From positions 23,875-87,874 of the forward strand of contig CAUDEL010000005.1 in NCBI GenBank assembly GCA_958448555.1: 64,000 nt of DNA. The letters are read 5' to 3'. This document shows, in pieces, positions 1 through 7,670 of this stretch. The notes below the pieces were generated by a model. The model did no database searches and was not told the DNA's origin. It was given only the letters and a program-made list of their open reading frames with translations. Numbering within the stretch: the first letter of the stretch is position 1; each line of letters starts with the position of its first letter. A program made the translations under genes and the position numbers. This DNA comes from Limiplasma sp958448555. GTDB lineage: Bacteria; Bacillota; Clostridia; Christensenellales; Aristaeellaceae.

Positions 1-412
1 CGTTGATGCGCAGGGGCTGTGCCCGGTCAAAGCGGGTCCACAGCCTGAAATGCCGTACGCCGCCCAGCGCCGCGCAGGTATGCATGAAACGGGTGTCGCC
101 CTGCGCAAGCGTCGTCCACCCGTCCTCCGTGGGCACCTGGATACACCATGCGTCGGGCATGGTGGCAAAGCACACATAGAGATAGTCCGCCGGAGGGCCC
201 TCGCTGACGCTGAATTCGATCCATGCCTCGCGGCGTTCCCGCCCGGACCAGCGGGTGGTGTAGCGGCGGTCGGTGAGGTATGAGACGGTGCCGCCCCCGG
301 AGGTCCTGATATCAAAGGCTTCGGTGATGTCCGCGGCCTCCGAGGCCAGGGCGCAGGAGGCGGCCGAAAGCAGGAGGCAAAGCAGCAGCGAAAGAAAGAG
401 CGCTTTTTTCAT
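1..412 (-). CDS. Secreted protein, partial (3' end beyond window)
   Basis: The frame is open from an ATG at 412 to the window edge, giving 137 residues with no stop. It begins MKKALFLSLLLCLLLS and continues to ...CALASEA, a typical signal peptide; a lipobox-like AASC is present but weak at position -3. The mature part (ITEAFDIRTSGGG, then LTDRRYTTRWSGRERREAW) resembles the start of a galactose-binding, discoidin-like fold in which a ligand-site aspartate precedes TRW, but the C-terminus is missing. An AGGTGA ribosome site overlaps the end of the upstream gene, whose stop is 7 nt away, so the two form an operon. Function is not recognised. Confidence 0.7.
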   Translation of the reverse strand, partial: MKKALFLSLLLCLLLSAASCALASEAADITEAFDIRTSGGGTVSYLTDRRYTTRWSGRERREAWIEFSVSEGPPADYLYVCFATMPDAWCIQVPTEDGWTTLAQGDTRFMHTCAALGGVRHFRLWTRFDRAQPLRIN

Positions 413-419
413 GCGGCGT

Positions 420-1124
420 TCACCTCAGCAGGCGGTAGGGATCGGCCGCCGTCCCGCTGCCGCCCGTGACCTCAAGACCCGCCAAAGACAGCCGCACGGC
501 GGGGCGCACGCCCTCGTTCATCACCACACAGCGGATATAGCCCAACCGCCCGTCCACCTTGGTGCAGCGCGTGCCATAGGCCTTGGTCGCGGATTGCGAG
601 CGGGTCCAGTAGGGCGAGGAGCCGTTGGAGTACTTAAACAGCCCGTTGGCCAGCGCGTAAGGCGTTCCGTAGCCCTGACGCGCCTTGTTGCTGCCAAAGC
701 CGTAGTCGCGGTTTTTGAGGTCCTCGCCCGTGGGCAGGAACAGATAGCCCAGTTCATCGCTGAAGGACAGGAGGGCCTTTTCCACCGGCGTGAACCATTC
801 GTCCAGCTTTTCATCGTGCAGCAGCGCATAGAGCTCCGTGCGGTTCCACTGCCCTCCAAAGTCCTCGTATTGTTCGTCATCCTCATGGACGCGATGGTTA
901 AAAAGAATGTATTCGCTGTAGAGATATGCTTCATCCTCCCCGACAGACAACACGCGCCAGAGGATGTCGCGCACGCCGCCGTCCTCGTCCTGCGGGCAGC
1001 GCCCCAGGGTCACATAGACATATCCCGCATCCGGGTCATACCCGCGCAGCTCCAGCGCGTGGGACAGGGCGGGCCAAAGCGTCAGCATCAAAATAGCAAG
1101 AAGAAGAAGCGCCTTTCTTTTCAT
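420..1124 (-). CDS. Secreted DUF6273-like protein
   Basis: This is a 234-residue protein with a signal peptide (MKRKALLLLAILMLTLWPALSHA). The body contains WRVL, FNHR, W-N-x-T-E-L, an FLPTGEDLKNRDYGF-like stretch, PYWTRS and VRPAVRLSL, in the order seen in DUF6273 'formylglycine-like' surface domains of Clostridia. The start at 1124 is preferred over the upstream in-frame ATG at 1139, because that ATG lies within the GGAGGTG ribosome site itself. A promoter lies about 55 nt upstream and the next secreted gene follows after 7 nt. The biochemical role is unknown. Confidence 0.75.
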   Translation of the reverse strand: MKRKALLLLAILMLTLWPALSHALELRGYDPDAGYVYVTLGRCPQDEDGGVRDILWRVLSVGEDEAYLYSEYILFNHRVHEDDEQYEDFGGQWNRTELYALLHDEKLDEWFTPVEKALLSFSDELGYLFLPTGEDLKNRDYGFGSNKARQGYGTPYALANGLFKYSNGSSPYWTRSQSATKAYGTRCTKVDGRLGYIRCVVMNEGVRPAVRLSLAGLEVTGGSGTAADPYRLLR

Positions 1125-1175
1125 CAAAAACACCTCCATAATACAAAAATGGAAATTTGATCTATAACGGAAATA

Positions 1176-1204
1176 ATGCTATAGTAATTGCTAATATAAG
1201 TCAA
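1176..1204 (-). promoter_or_regulatory. Sigma-A-type promoter for the secreted-protein pair
   Basis: On the minus strand TTGACT (1204-1199) and TAGCAT (1181-1176) are separated by 17 nt. They lie in an AT-rich stretch upstream of the start at 1124. Confidence 0.5.
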
Positions 1205-1275
1205 TTCGGCAATTTGGATTTTTATTGTTTTTTCTTAACAACCTTATGAGCGGACGCGGACAGGTATTCCGAAAA

Positions 1276-1315
1276 ACAAAAAAAGGCGGGTCCGGCCCTT
1301 TTGGACCGAACCCGC
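1276..1315 (-). terminator. Rho-independent terminator after the DUF1015 gene
   Basis: Read on the minus strand, a GC-rich stem (GCGGGTTCGGTCC with GGCCGGACCCGC) closes an AAAAG loop and is followed by seven T residues. It sits 10 nt beyond the stop at 1326. Confidence 0.85.
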
Positions 1316-1325
1316 GGCAAATGGT

Positions 1326-2585
1326 CTACAGCCGCCGACATTCGAGGTAATAGCGCTTCTCGTTGGCGGAACCGAGTGAGAAGGTCTTTCTGGGCAGGGC
1401 GCCCTCCGAGAGAATGGTGGGGAACAGGCGGTCCCGGTCCGGCGGAGGGAGAAGGAAGCCCACGGCGCCCTCGCCGGCTACGAGGCTGCGCACGGTGTCC
1501 TCGCCGTGCACATAGTCCAGCCGCGCTCCGGGATGGGAGACGAGCCACTGGTCCAAAAATGCCTGCAACGTGCCCACGGCCAGCTTATAGGGCGAGCCCT
1601 CCACGCTGAGGACGACCTCTTTGCCCTCGTAGACCACGGTGATCTCCTGCGCCTGAGGCCCTCCGGCCAGGCTCGCGCCCTTCCCTGCGGCGAAGGCGGC
1701 GATGTCGTTGAGCAGATCGTCGCCGTCGCAGCCCAAGAGCACGCGATGAATGGGCTCCATGCGCAGCGCGTCGTCATGGATGTTCTCCAGCTCCACCATG
1801 GCAAAGCGCGCGGGATGGGTTACGGTCTGTTCGGGCGTCAGGCCGGGCTTGATCTCCTCCCAGCAGGCCTTGGCGGCGGCGAGGCTGTGGTTTCCGTCGC
1901 CGACCGCGAACAGGAGCGGATTGTCGGGGTCCAGCCGGGCGCGCAGGCGGTCCAGCGCATCATAGACGGCGGCGATGTCCGCGGGAGCGGTCACGGCGTA
2001 GCCGGTCAGGTGTCCGCCGCCCATCATCAGCGGGAAGTCGTAGAGCCGGTCCAGCTCGTCGTGCCTGTGGAACAGCGGCTCAACGATGCTGTGCATGGGA
2101 TCGTCCACCAGAAGCAGCACATGGCTGGTCTCCAGCGCCGCGCCGCGCCGGACCGTCATGCGGGGCGGGACGCGCTCGGCGATGGTCTCCTCCGAGGCGC
2201 GCACTAGGGAGCGGCTGCCCCTGGCGGGATCGTAACACTCCAGATCCAGCAGCGCCACCAGTCCCACGCGCGCGCCGCTGGAGGTGTTGCGCTCCACGAG
2301 CACGAAGCCGTTGGACACGGCGGGGGCGAGCACGCCGCGGGCGAGATCGTCGCGCATGGCCTGGTGGATGCGCGAAATGCGCTGCGGCGCCTCATCCAGA
2401 TAGCACTCGGGCAAAATCAAATCCAGCGTCGAGGGATGGCCGCCTACCAGCAGACGCACATTCTCCCAGTATTTGGGCTGCGAGGTGAACTGGTCGCAGG
2501 CGACACAGGCCCATTCGGTCAGGCTGGAGCGGTCGGCGGGGATGAGCAGCTCGCCGGGATAGAGCACGACATTGGCGTCCGGCAT
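1326..2585 (-). CDS. DUF1015 family protein
   Basis: The product has 419 residues from the ATG at 2585, which is preceded by AGGAGG. The in-frame codons further upstream give a cysteine-rich stretch unlike the family and are excluded. DUF1015 landmarks are visible: LYPGELLIPADRS near the start, ACDQFTSQPKYW, FVLVERN, LLLVDDP, GGGHLTGY, LLFAVGDGNHSLAAAKACWE, HPARFAMVELENIHD and YVHGEDTV. Members are widespread in anaerobes and lack a settled function; GDGNHSLA is the family signature. It is the last gene before a strong terminator, 28 nt after the sortase-like gene. Confidence 0.85.
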   Translation of the reverse strand: MPDANVVLYPGELLIPADRSSLTEWACVACDQFTSQPKYWENVRLLVGGHPSTLDLILPECYLDEAPQRISRIHQAMRDDLARGVLAPAVSNGFVLVERNTSSGARVGLVALLDLECYDPARGSRSLVRASEETIAERVPPRMTVRRGAALETSHVLLLVDDPMHSIVEPLFHRHDELDRLYDFPLMMGGGHLTGYAVTAPADIAAVYDALDRLRARLDPDNPLLFAVGDGNHSLAAAKACWEEIKPGLTPEQTVTHPARFAMVELENIHDDALRMEPIHRVLLGCDGDDLLNDIAAFAAGKGASLAGGPQAQEITVVYEGKEVVLSVEGSPYKLAVGTLQAFLDQWLVSHPGARLDYVHGEDTVRSLVAGEGAVGFLLPPPDRDRLFPTILSEGALPRKTFSLGSANEKRYYLECRRL

Positions 2586-2613
2586 GGGGAAAAACCTCCT
2601 TAAATAATGCAAA

Positions 2614-4410
2614 TCAGCGCATCTGGCGCAGCAGCAGCACCAGACATTCACTGCCGCTGCCCAGCGTGGCGAGGGTCAAAAGCCGGTCGGAGGCCTGCAC
2701 GTCCACATCGAAGGAATACAGGCTGTGCGCGCGGGCGCTCTCGACATAGGCCAGCATATCCGCGTCGGTTGCAAAGCTGGGATAGCCGGCGTAGTTGAAA
2801 TAGTCGCTGCTGGTAGGATCGCTGCTGGCCACGATGACGGCAAAGAGAACGTAATCCGCTTCCTCATATAGCGTGGTGAGCCTTGCGGTGGTGGCCGACG
2901 CCACGAAATCGCGTCCGGCGGTGGCGTATTGCCGGAGAGGAGCGAAAACCTTTCCCTCGATGGCCCCCTGGCCGCGCAAGAGCAGATTCTCCGGCGGGGA
3001 GCGCAGGGAACAGCTCTCGTCAACGAACACAGCCCCCGCGTCGGAGGAGCTTCCCCGGTAGTTTCGGGTGAGGTAGTAGGTGTTGTTGCGCTGCACCACG
3101 ACTTCCTCCAGCACGCCCGGGATGGTCAGCTTGCCCACCACATCCCCGTTTTCCTGGATGAGAGGCAGCAGGCTTTCCATGATGTTTTTCAGCGGATTGT
3201 CGGGATAGTCGCTCAGCCGGGTCCGGGGGCTGGGCGTCTGTGTGGGCGCGGCGGTCTCCTGGATGTTGCTGGTGTCGCGCTTGTTGAGGCTCTCCACGGC
3301 GTTTTCCCGGATGGGAATGACCGGCGTGGGCGAAGGCGTCTGCACGACCTGCGTGGGGACGGGCGTGGCGGTAGGCTCATACGTCTGCCCGGCGGGCAGC
3401 AGATCCACGCGCGCCGCGCCGCTTTGCAGGTCCGTGCCCGTGCGCTCAAGATAGCTCTCGCGCATGGTCTCCACCTCCCGTTCGTTTCGTGACAGAACGG
3501 TGAGGATGCGGCCGCCCTCCACCGCGCAGAAAACCACCATCATGAACGCGGCGATCAGCGCGACAACGCGCGCCGGCCGCACCGGGGGACGGGCAGGACG
3601 CCGCGTGGGCGGTGTGGAGCGGGAGGGCCGTCCCTCCGGGCTGGCCGCAGAGGGGCCGGTCGGCGCGGACGGCGGCGCCTGCATCTGCGCCGCAGGCTCA
3701 AAGGGGTCGCACAAGGATTCCTGCGGATCCCAGCAGGCGTCCGTTTCGGCCTGAGGGCCGGGGTCGGGAGAAAAAGCCGCGGCATCCGGCCGGTAGGGCT
3801 CGCCCGGCTCGAACGCCAGGGAATAGGGTGCGCCGGGTTCGCCGCCGGAGGGGAACAGCGGCGACTCCCCGGTACCGAAGGGCTCGGAGGGAAGATCAAA
3901 GGGCATCTGCGGCATGGGAGGAAGCGGCTGTGCCTCCAAAGGGATGCCCGCGGCCGCTTCCTCAGCCGCGTGTCGGGCGACCCGGCTGCGGCGCGCCGCC
4001 GGGTGCGCGGGCTGAGCCGGCTCCATGGGCGCGGCGGGGGGCGCCGACGCTTCGGAGGGCGCGGTATACAGGTCCACACGTTCCTGGGACGGCCTGCTGC
4101 GCGCATCCAGCGGCTGGCGCCTGAGATAGGGCGGAAGCCCGGAGGGAGGCGACATGCCGGGCGGCGGGGACTGAGGAAACACAGGCGCCGCTTCCCGCTC
4201 CGGCTGGGCAGGAAACGGCTTGGGCGGACTCATCCAGTGCGCCGTGCCATAGAGCTGCCCGGGCTGGAGAGGCGCCATCACATGGGCGTCCTCGCCGTGC
4301 CGGACAGGCGTTTTCAAGCGGGAGGCATAATCAATGGGCGCAAAGGGATTCGAGGCATCCTCCGGCGCGGACGGCCGGGCATCGCTGCCGCTCTGCGGAT
4401 CGCTGCGCAT
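2614..4410 (-). CDS. Sortase-B-like membrane protein lacking catalytic residues
   Basis: The protein has about 598 residues. A long Pro/Ala/Glu-rich cytoplasmic region comes first (about 1-280), then a membrane helix (about 284-300, VALIAAFMMVVFCAV), a Pro/Thr-rich linker and a C-terminal sortase fold (about 420-598). The fold is recognisable from GKLTIPGVLEEVVVQ, NNTYYLTRNYRG, DAGAVFVDE, ENLLLRG, VFAPLRQY and LLTLATLGS. In active class B sortases these carry YGH-N, LSTC and ER; here the positions read RGQ, LATL and CL, so His, Cys and Arg all appear lost (residues 483, 585 and 592 counted from the upstream ATG at 4416). The start at 4410 is chosen because AGGGAGGG is 7 nt away; the ATG at 4416 is too close to it. 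Probably a non-enzymatic derivative. Confidence 0.75.
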   Translation of the reverse strand: MRSDPQSGSDARPSAPEDASNPFAPIDYASRLKTPVRHGEDAHVMAPLQPGQLYGTAHWMSPPKPFPAQPEREAAPVFPQSPPPGMSPPSGLPPYLRRQPLDARSRPSQERVDLYTAPSEASAPPAAPMEPAQPAHPAARRSRVARHAAEEAAAGIPLEAQPLPPMPQMPFDLPSEPFGTGESPLFPSGGEPGAPYSLAFEPGEPYRPDAAAFSPDPGPQAETDACWDPQESLCDPFEPAAQMQAPPSAPTGPSAASPEGRPSRSTPPTRRPARPPVRPARVVALIAAFMMVVFCAVEGGRILTVLSRNEREVETMRESYLERTGTDLQSGAARVDLLPAGQTYEPTATPVPTQVVQTPSPTPVIPIRENAVESLNKRDTSNIQETAAPTQTPSPRTRLSDYPDNPLKNIMESLLPLIQENGDVVGKLTIPGVLEEVVVQRNNTYYLTRNYRGSSSDAGAVFVDESCSLRSPPENLLLRGQGAIEGKVFAPLRQYATAGRDFVASATTARLTTLYEEADYVLFAVIVASSDPTSSDYFNYAGYPSFATDADMLAYVESARAHSLYSFDVDVQASDRLLTLATLGSGSECLVLLLRQMR

Positions 4411-4486
4411 CTCCATCCCTCCCTGGCACGTTGCGTCATTTGGTTTTCATTATGGCGTTTTGCGTTGCGAATGTCAATTTCATGCC

Positions 4487-5158
4487 TCAGTGCCGGCCTG
4501 AACCGCCGCACTGATAGCATTTTCCCGAGCCCATGCAGGTCGTACAGTTCTGATCGACATATTCAAATGTGCCTGCAACCCATTTTTTGACGGTGCCGTT
4601 TCCGCCGCATTTGGGGCAGCGGCCCGAGCCGGAACAGACCGAGCAGGTAGGCTTGTCCCACTCATAGACCGTATCATTGGAAGAGACGCTGTTTTTGGGT
4701 TCCCTGACCTTGAAGGGCACCTCCGGCCGGATGCCGGAGTCTACCATTATGATGCCGCTTGACAGGGTGATTTGCACCGACGCGCCCGCGTTGCTGAAAT
4801 TGGCGAGCTTGAGGACCTCGTTGCCGTCCCAGCTCCGATCGTCGAGTTTCTCCACATCCAGAGGTCCCACATAATCGAAGCGGTAGAGCCAGTCCGAATC
4901 ATCGTCCACCCGCTTGAGATCAAACGGGCCGTCCTCCAGCAGCGCGGCGTATTCCGCAAAAGCGCGGTCGCACTCCTCCTCCGTCTGGAAAGCATAGGTC
5001 ATCCATATGCTGTCGGAGCCGCCGGACTCATTGGGCGCCACGCCGAAATAGGCGCCGGGATCGGGAAGAGCAAGGTAGTCCCCGGCGCTTGCCGCGGCAC
5101 AGAGGAAAAGGAGGCTCAGAGAAAGAACGAGGCAAAAGAGAGAGCGCCCTTTCATCAT
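4487..5158 (-). CDS. Secreted protein with DnaJ-type zinc ribbon
   Basis: This 223-residue protein has a signal peptide (MMKGRSLFCLVLSLSLLFLCAAASA). The middle, about residues 25-165, is unrecognised. The C-terminus holds four CxxC pairs arranged as CSVCSGSGRCPKCGGNG and CTTCMGSGKCYQCGGSG, the CxxCxGxG pattern of DnaJ zinc centres. Such ribbons are normally cytoplasmic, so their place on an exported protein is unusual. The ATG at 5158 has AAGGAGG 8 nt upstream. It is the first gene of the minus-strand run towards the sortase-like gene. Confidence 0.75.
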   Translation of the reverse strand: MMKGRSLFCLVLSLSLLFLCAAASAGDYLALPDPGAYFGVAPNESGGSDSIWMTYAFQTEEECDRAFAEYAALLEDGPFDLKRVDDDSDWLYRFDYVGPLDVEKLDDRSWDGNEVLKLANFSNAGASVQITLSSGIIMVDSGIRPEVPFKVREPKNSVSSNDTVYEWDKPTCSVCSGSGRCPKCGGNGTVKKWVAGTFEYVDQNCTTCMGSGKCYQCGGSGRH

Positions 5159-5321
5159 CGTTCTTTCCTCCTTCCAGACAAAGGTCCTTTCCTGCCTATC
5201 TTACAGGATTGCGCCGATGGTGTCAATCCAAAAGCGCCCGCCTTCGCACCCAAAAATATGGCAAAATCAGTAAGAACGGGGCGTTTTTTTGCCCGGCCTC
5301 TACCCAAGATGGACAAACTTT

Positions 5322-5329
5322 GGTATAAT
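5322..5329 (+). promoter_or_regulatory. Extended -10 promoter of fba
   Basis: TGGTATAAT gives a perfect -10 hexamer with an upstream TGn extension, 30 nt before the aldolase start. No good -35 hexamer is visible, which fits an extended -10 promoter. Confidence 0.6.
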
Positions 5330-5359
5330 AAGGGCACTACCGACAAGGAGGAGATACCC

Positions 5360-6289
5360 ATGGCCATGGTCAACACCAGGGAAATGTTCAAAAAGGCTTA
5401 TGAGGGCGGTTACGCCATCGGCGCCTTCAACGTCAACAACATGGAAATCATCCAGGGCATCACCGAGGGCGCGAAGGTGGAAAACGCCCCCCTCATTTTG
5501 CAGGTGAGCGCGGGCGCGCGCAAGTATGCCAAGCACGTCTACCTCATGAAGATGATCGAGGCCGCCATCGAGGACACGGACCTGCCCATCGTGGTGCACC
5601 TGGACCACGGCCCCGACTTTGAGACTTGCAAGAGCTGCATCGACGGCGGCTTCACCAGCGTCATGATCGATGGCAGCCACCTGCCCTTCGAGGAGAACAT
5701 CGCCCTGACCCGCAAGGTCGTCGAATACGCGCACGACCGCAACGTGACCGTCGAGGCCGAGCTTGGCCGTCTGGCCGGCGTGGAGGACGACGTGAAGGTG
5801 TCCGCTGAGGATTCCAGCTACACCCGCCCCGAGGAGGTCGAGGAGTTCGCCACCCGCACCGGCTGCGACAGCCTGGCCATCGCCATCGGCACCAGCCACG
5901 GCGCCTTCAAGTTCAAGGGCGAGCCCAAGCTGCGCTTTGACATCCTGGAGGAGGTCTCCAAGCGCCTGCCCGGCTTCCCCATCGTGCTGCACGGCGCCAG
6001 CAGCGTCATTCCCAGCTATGTGGACATGATTAACCAATATGGCGGCAACATGCCCGGCGCGCAGGGCGTGCCCGAGGAGATGCTGCGCAAGGCCGCGACC
6101 ATGGCGGTTTGCAAGATCAACATCGACAGCGATCTGCGCCTGGCCTTCACCGGCGAGATCCGCAAGCACCTGGCCGAGCATCCCGATCACTTCGATCCCC
6201 GTCAGTACCTGACCGACGCGCGCAACGGCATCCGCGAGATGGTCCGTCACAAGATCGTCAACGTCCTGGGCTGCAACGGCAAGGCGTAA
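5360..6289 (+). CDS. fba: Class II fructose-bisphosphate aldolase
   Basis: The enzyme has 309 residues, a normal length for class IIA/B, and catalyses reversible cleavage of fructose 1,6-bisphosphate in glycolysis. Visible landmarks are GAFNVNN near 21-27, VHLDHG (Asp82 and zinc-binding His83), VMIDGSHLPFEEN, EAELG (residues 132-136), GTSHGAFK with His180, VLHGAS with His211 and NIDSDLR. The ATG at 5360 follows AAGGAGG by 8 nt; frame extensions upstream have no ribosome site. The gene stands alone between an extended -10 promoter and a strong terminator. Confidence 0.95.
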   Translation: MAMVNTREMFKKAYEGGYAIGAFNVNNMEIIQGITEGAKVENAPLILQVSAGARKYAKHVYLMKMIEAAIEDTDLPIVVHLDHGPDFETCKSCIDGGFTSVMIDGSHLPFEENIALTRKVVEYAHDRNVTVEAELGRLAGVEDDVKVSAEDSSYTRPEEVEEFATRTGCDSLAIAIGTSHGAFKFKGEPKLRFDILEEVSKRLPGFPIVLHGASSVIPSYVDMINQYGGNMPGAQGVPEEMLRKAATMAVCKINIDSDLRLAFTGEIRKHLAEHPDHFDPRQYLTDARNGIREMVRHKIVNVLGCNGKA

Positions 6290-6303
6290 GCCTGTTAAAC
6301 GAC

Positions 6304-6340
6304 GCGGCGCGACTGAACAAGTCGCGCCGCAACTTTTTTT
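6304..6340 (+). terminator. Terminator of fba
   Basis: A GCGGCGCGACT stem pairs perfectly with AGTCGCGCCGC around a short loop, followed by AAC and eight T residues. Confidence 0.92.
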
Positions 6341-6414
6341 TCGCCACTCAATCAAACGTCCCCGCCGTGCGTCTAATGGGTGAAAGCGCGCTTGAACAGA
6401 AGGAGGGGAAGCCT

Positions 6415-6882
6415 GTGACAAGGGAGGACTTTGAGGGCCGCGTCCTGGACGCGCGGGAGAAGATGTACCGCGTGGCCAGGAGCTACCTTCAAGGGGAGCA
6501 GGACTGCCTGGACGCGGTGTCCGAGGCGGTGCTCAGGGCCTGGCAGAAGCGCTCGTCCCTTCGCCGGGAGGAGTTCTTCGACACATGGCTCATGCGGATT
6601 CTGATGCGCGAATGTGTCAACATCCAGCGCAGGCAAAGGCGCATGGTGCCCGTGGAGAACGTGCCGGAGAGGCCCGCGCCCGATGGGAATGTCGCCGCCC
6701 TGCGCGACGCGCTGGACGCCCTGCCCCCGAAGCTGCGCACCGTGACGGTGCTGCACTACATGGAGGGGTATGACGTTTCGGAGCTGTCGCGGCTGCTGCG
6801 CGTTCCCAAAGGAACCGTCACCTCCCGGCTGCACATGGCCCGCGGACGCCTGCGGGAGCTTTTGAAGGAGGATATCGAATGA
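6415..6882 (+). CDS. ECF-type RNA polymerase sigma factor
   Basis: The product has 155 residues from a GTG that has AAGGAGGGG at the right distance. Region 2 is seen in MYRVARSYL, DCLDAVSEAVLRAWQKR and FDTWLMRILMRECVNI. Region 4 is LPPKLRTVTVLHYMEGYDVSELSRLL followed by the helix-turn-helix PKGTVTSRLHMARGRLREL. An ATG at 6376 is in frame but lacks a ribosome site. The stop overlaps the next start (ATGA), so sigma factor and anti-sigma are translationally coupled. Confidence 0.88.
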   Translation: MTREDFEGRVLDAREKMYRVARSYLQGEQDCLDAVSEAVLRAWQKRSSLRREEFFDTWLMRILMRECVNIQRRQRRMVPVENVPERPAPDGNVAALRDALDALPPKLRTVTVLHYMEGYDVSELSRLLRVPKGTVTSRLHMARGRLRELLKEDIE

Positions 6883-7670
6883 AACAATCCGAGTGGCGGC
6901 GCGCATATGATCCGGACCCGGTCCATCTGGAGGCGCGCGTGAGGCATACGCTCAAAAATCTTGATGCGGACCCGGCCGCGCGGCCGCATGCGCTGCGCAC
7001 GGCGCTGATCGCGGCGCTGGTGCTGGCGCTCCTGTGCGGGATCGCGCTGGCGGTGTACGAGAGCCGCACGGCCGACCTGGCGGGGTGGTTCGGCGGTGAG
7101 GAGAGAAAGGAAGCGCTGCTTGCGGGCGACATCGCGCCCTCGGGCGAGAGCACGCGGCTGGGCGATGTGGTCTATACGCTGGACGACGTGATCTACAAGG
7201 ACGGCACGATCTACGGCAGCGGCGTCATCCGCGCGGCGGAGGGGGCCAACATCGTGCTGATTGACGAAAATTCGGGCATCTATGAGCCCGCGGGCTATCC
7301 CCTGCACTACGGCAAGGACTACACCGTGCCCGACGACGCGCCCAGCTACGTGGAGCTGGCGAAGGAGCGGGGGGCCAGGCTCATTCTGGCCAAATGCGTG
7401 GCAGACGGCGTGCTGGATGAAAACGGCGAGCCGGACAGCGTCGGCTACGACCAGGTTCCCCAGCCGGATGGCACCATCCGCTTCTATTTTGAGTTCGCGG
7501 GCCGCGAGGGCGGCATTGAGCGCGCAGAGAGCTATGACGTGATCCTCTCCATCGCCAACTGGGAGGTCACGCCCGAGGGCGAATGGCTGCGCGAGGACCC
7601 CGACAACACCTGGCTCAAGGACGAATGGGTCGTGACGGTCACGCCCGATAGGAAAGGAGATGCCCAATGA
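6879..7670 (+). CDS. Membrane-bound anti-sigma factor-like protein (DUF4179-like)
   Basis: The protein has 263 residues: a short cytoplasmic N-terminus (about 1-42), one membrane helix (about 43-60, LIAALVLALLCGIALAV) and an extracytoplasmic domain with LGDVVYTLDDVIYKDGTIYGSGVIR, typical of DUF4179-like regulators encoded after ECF sigma genes. It overlaps the sigma gene by 4 nt and the next gene by 4 nt. It probably holds the sigma factor inactive until an envelope signal arrives; this role is inferred from gene order and topology. Confidence 0.75.
   Translation: MKQSEWRRAYDPDPVHLEARVRHTLKNLDADPAARPHALRTALIAALVLALLCGIALAVYESRTADLAGWFGGEERKEALLAGDIAPSGESTRLGDVVYTLDDVIYKDGTIYGSGVIRAAEGANIVLIDENSGIYEPAGYPLHYGKDYTVPDDAPSYVELAKERGARLILAKCVADGVLDENGEPDSVGYDQVPQPDGTIRFYFEFAGREGGIERAESYDVILSIANWEVTPEGEWLREDPDNTWLKDEWVVTVTPDRKGDAQ

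Noticed and set aside
273..1160. 295-codon plus-strand frame near the window start
   Set aside because: The minus strand holds two signal-peptide proteins with proper ribosome sites over the same bases.
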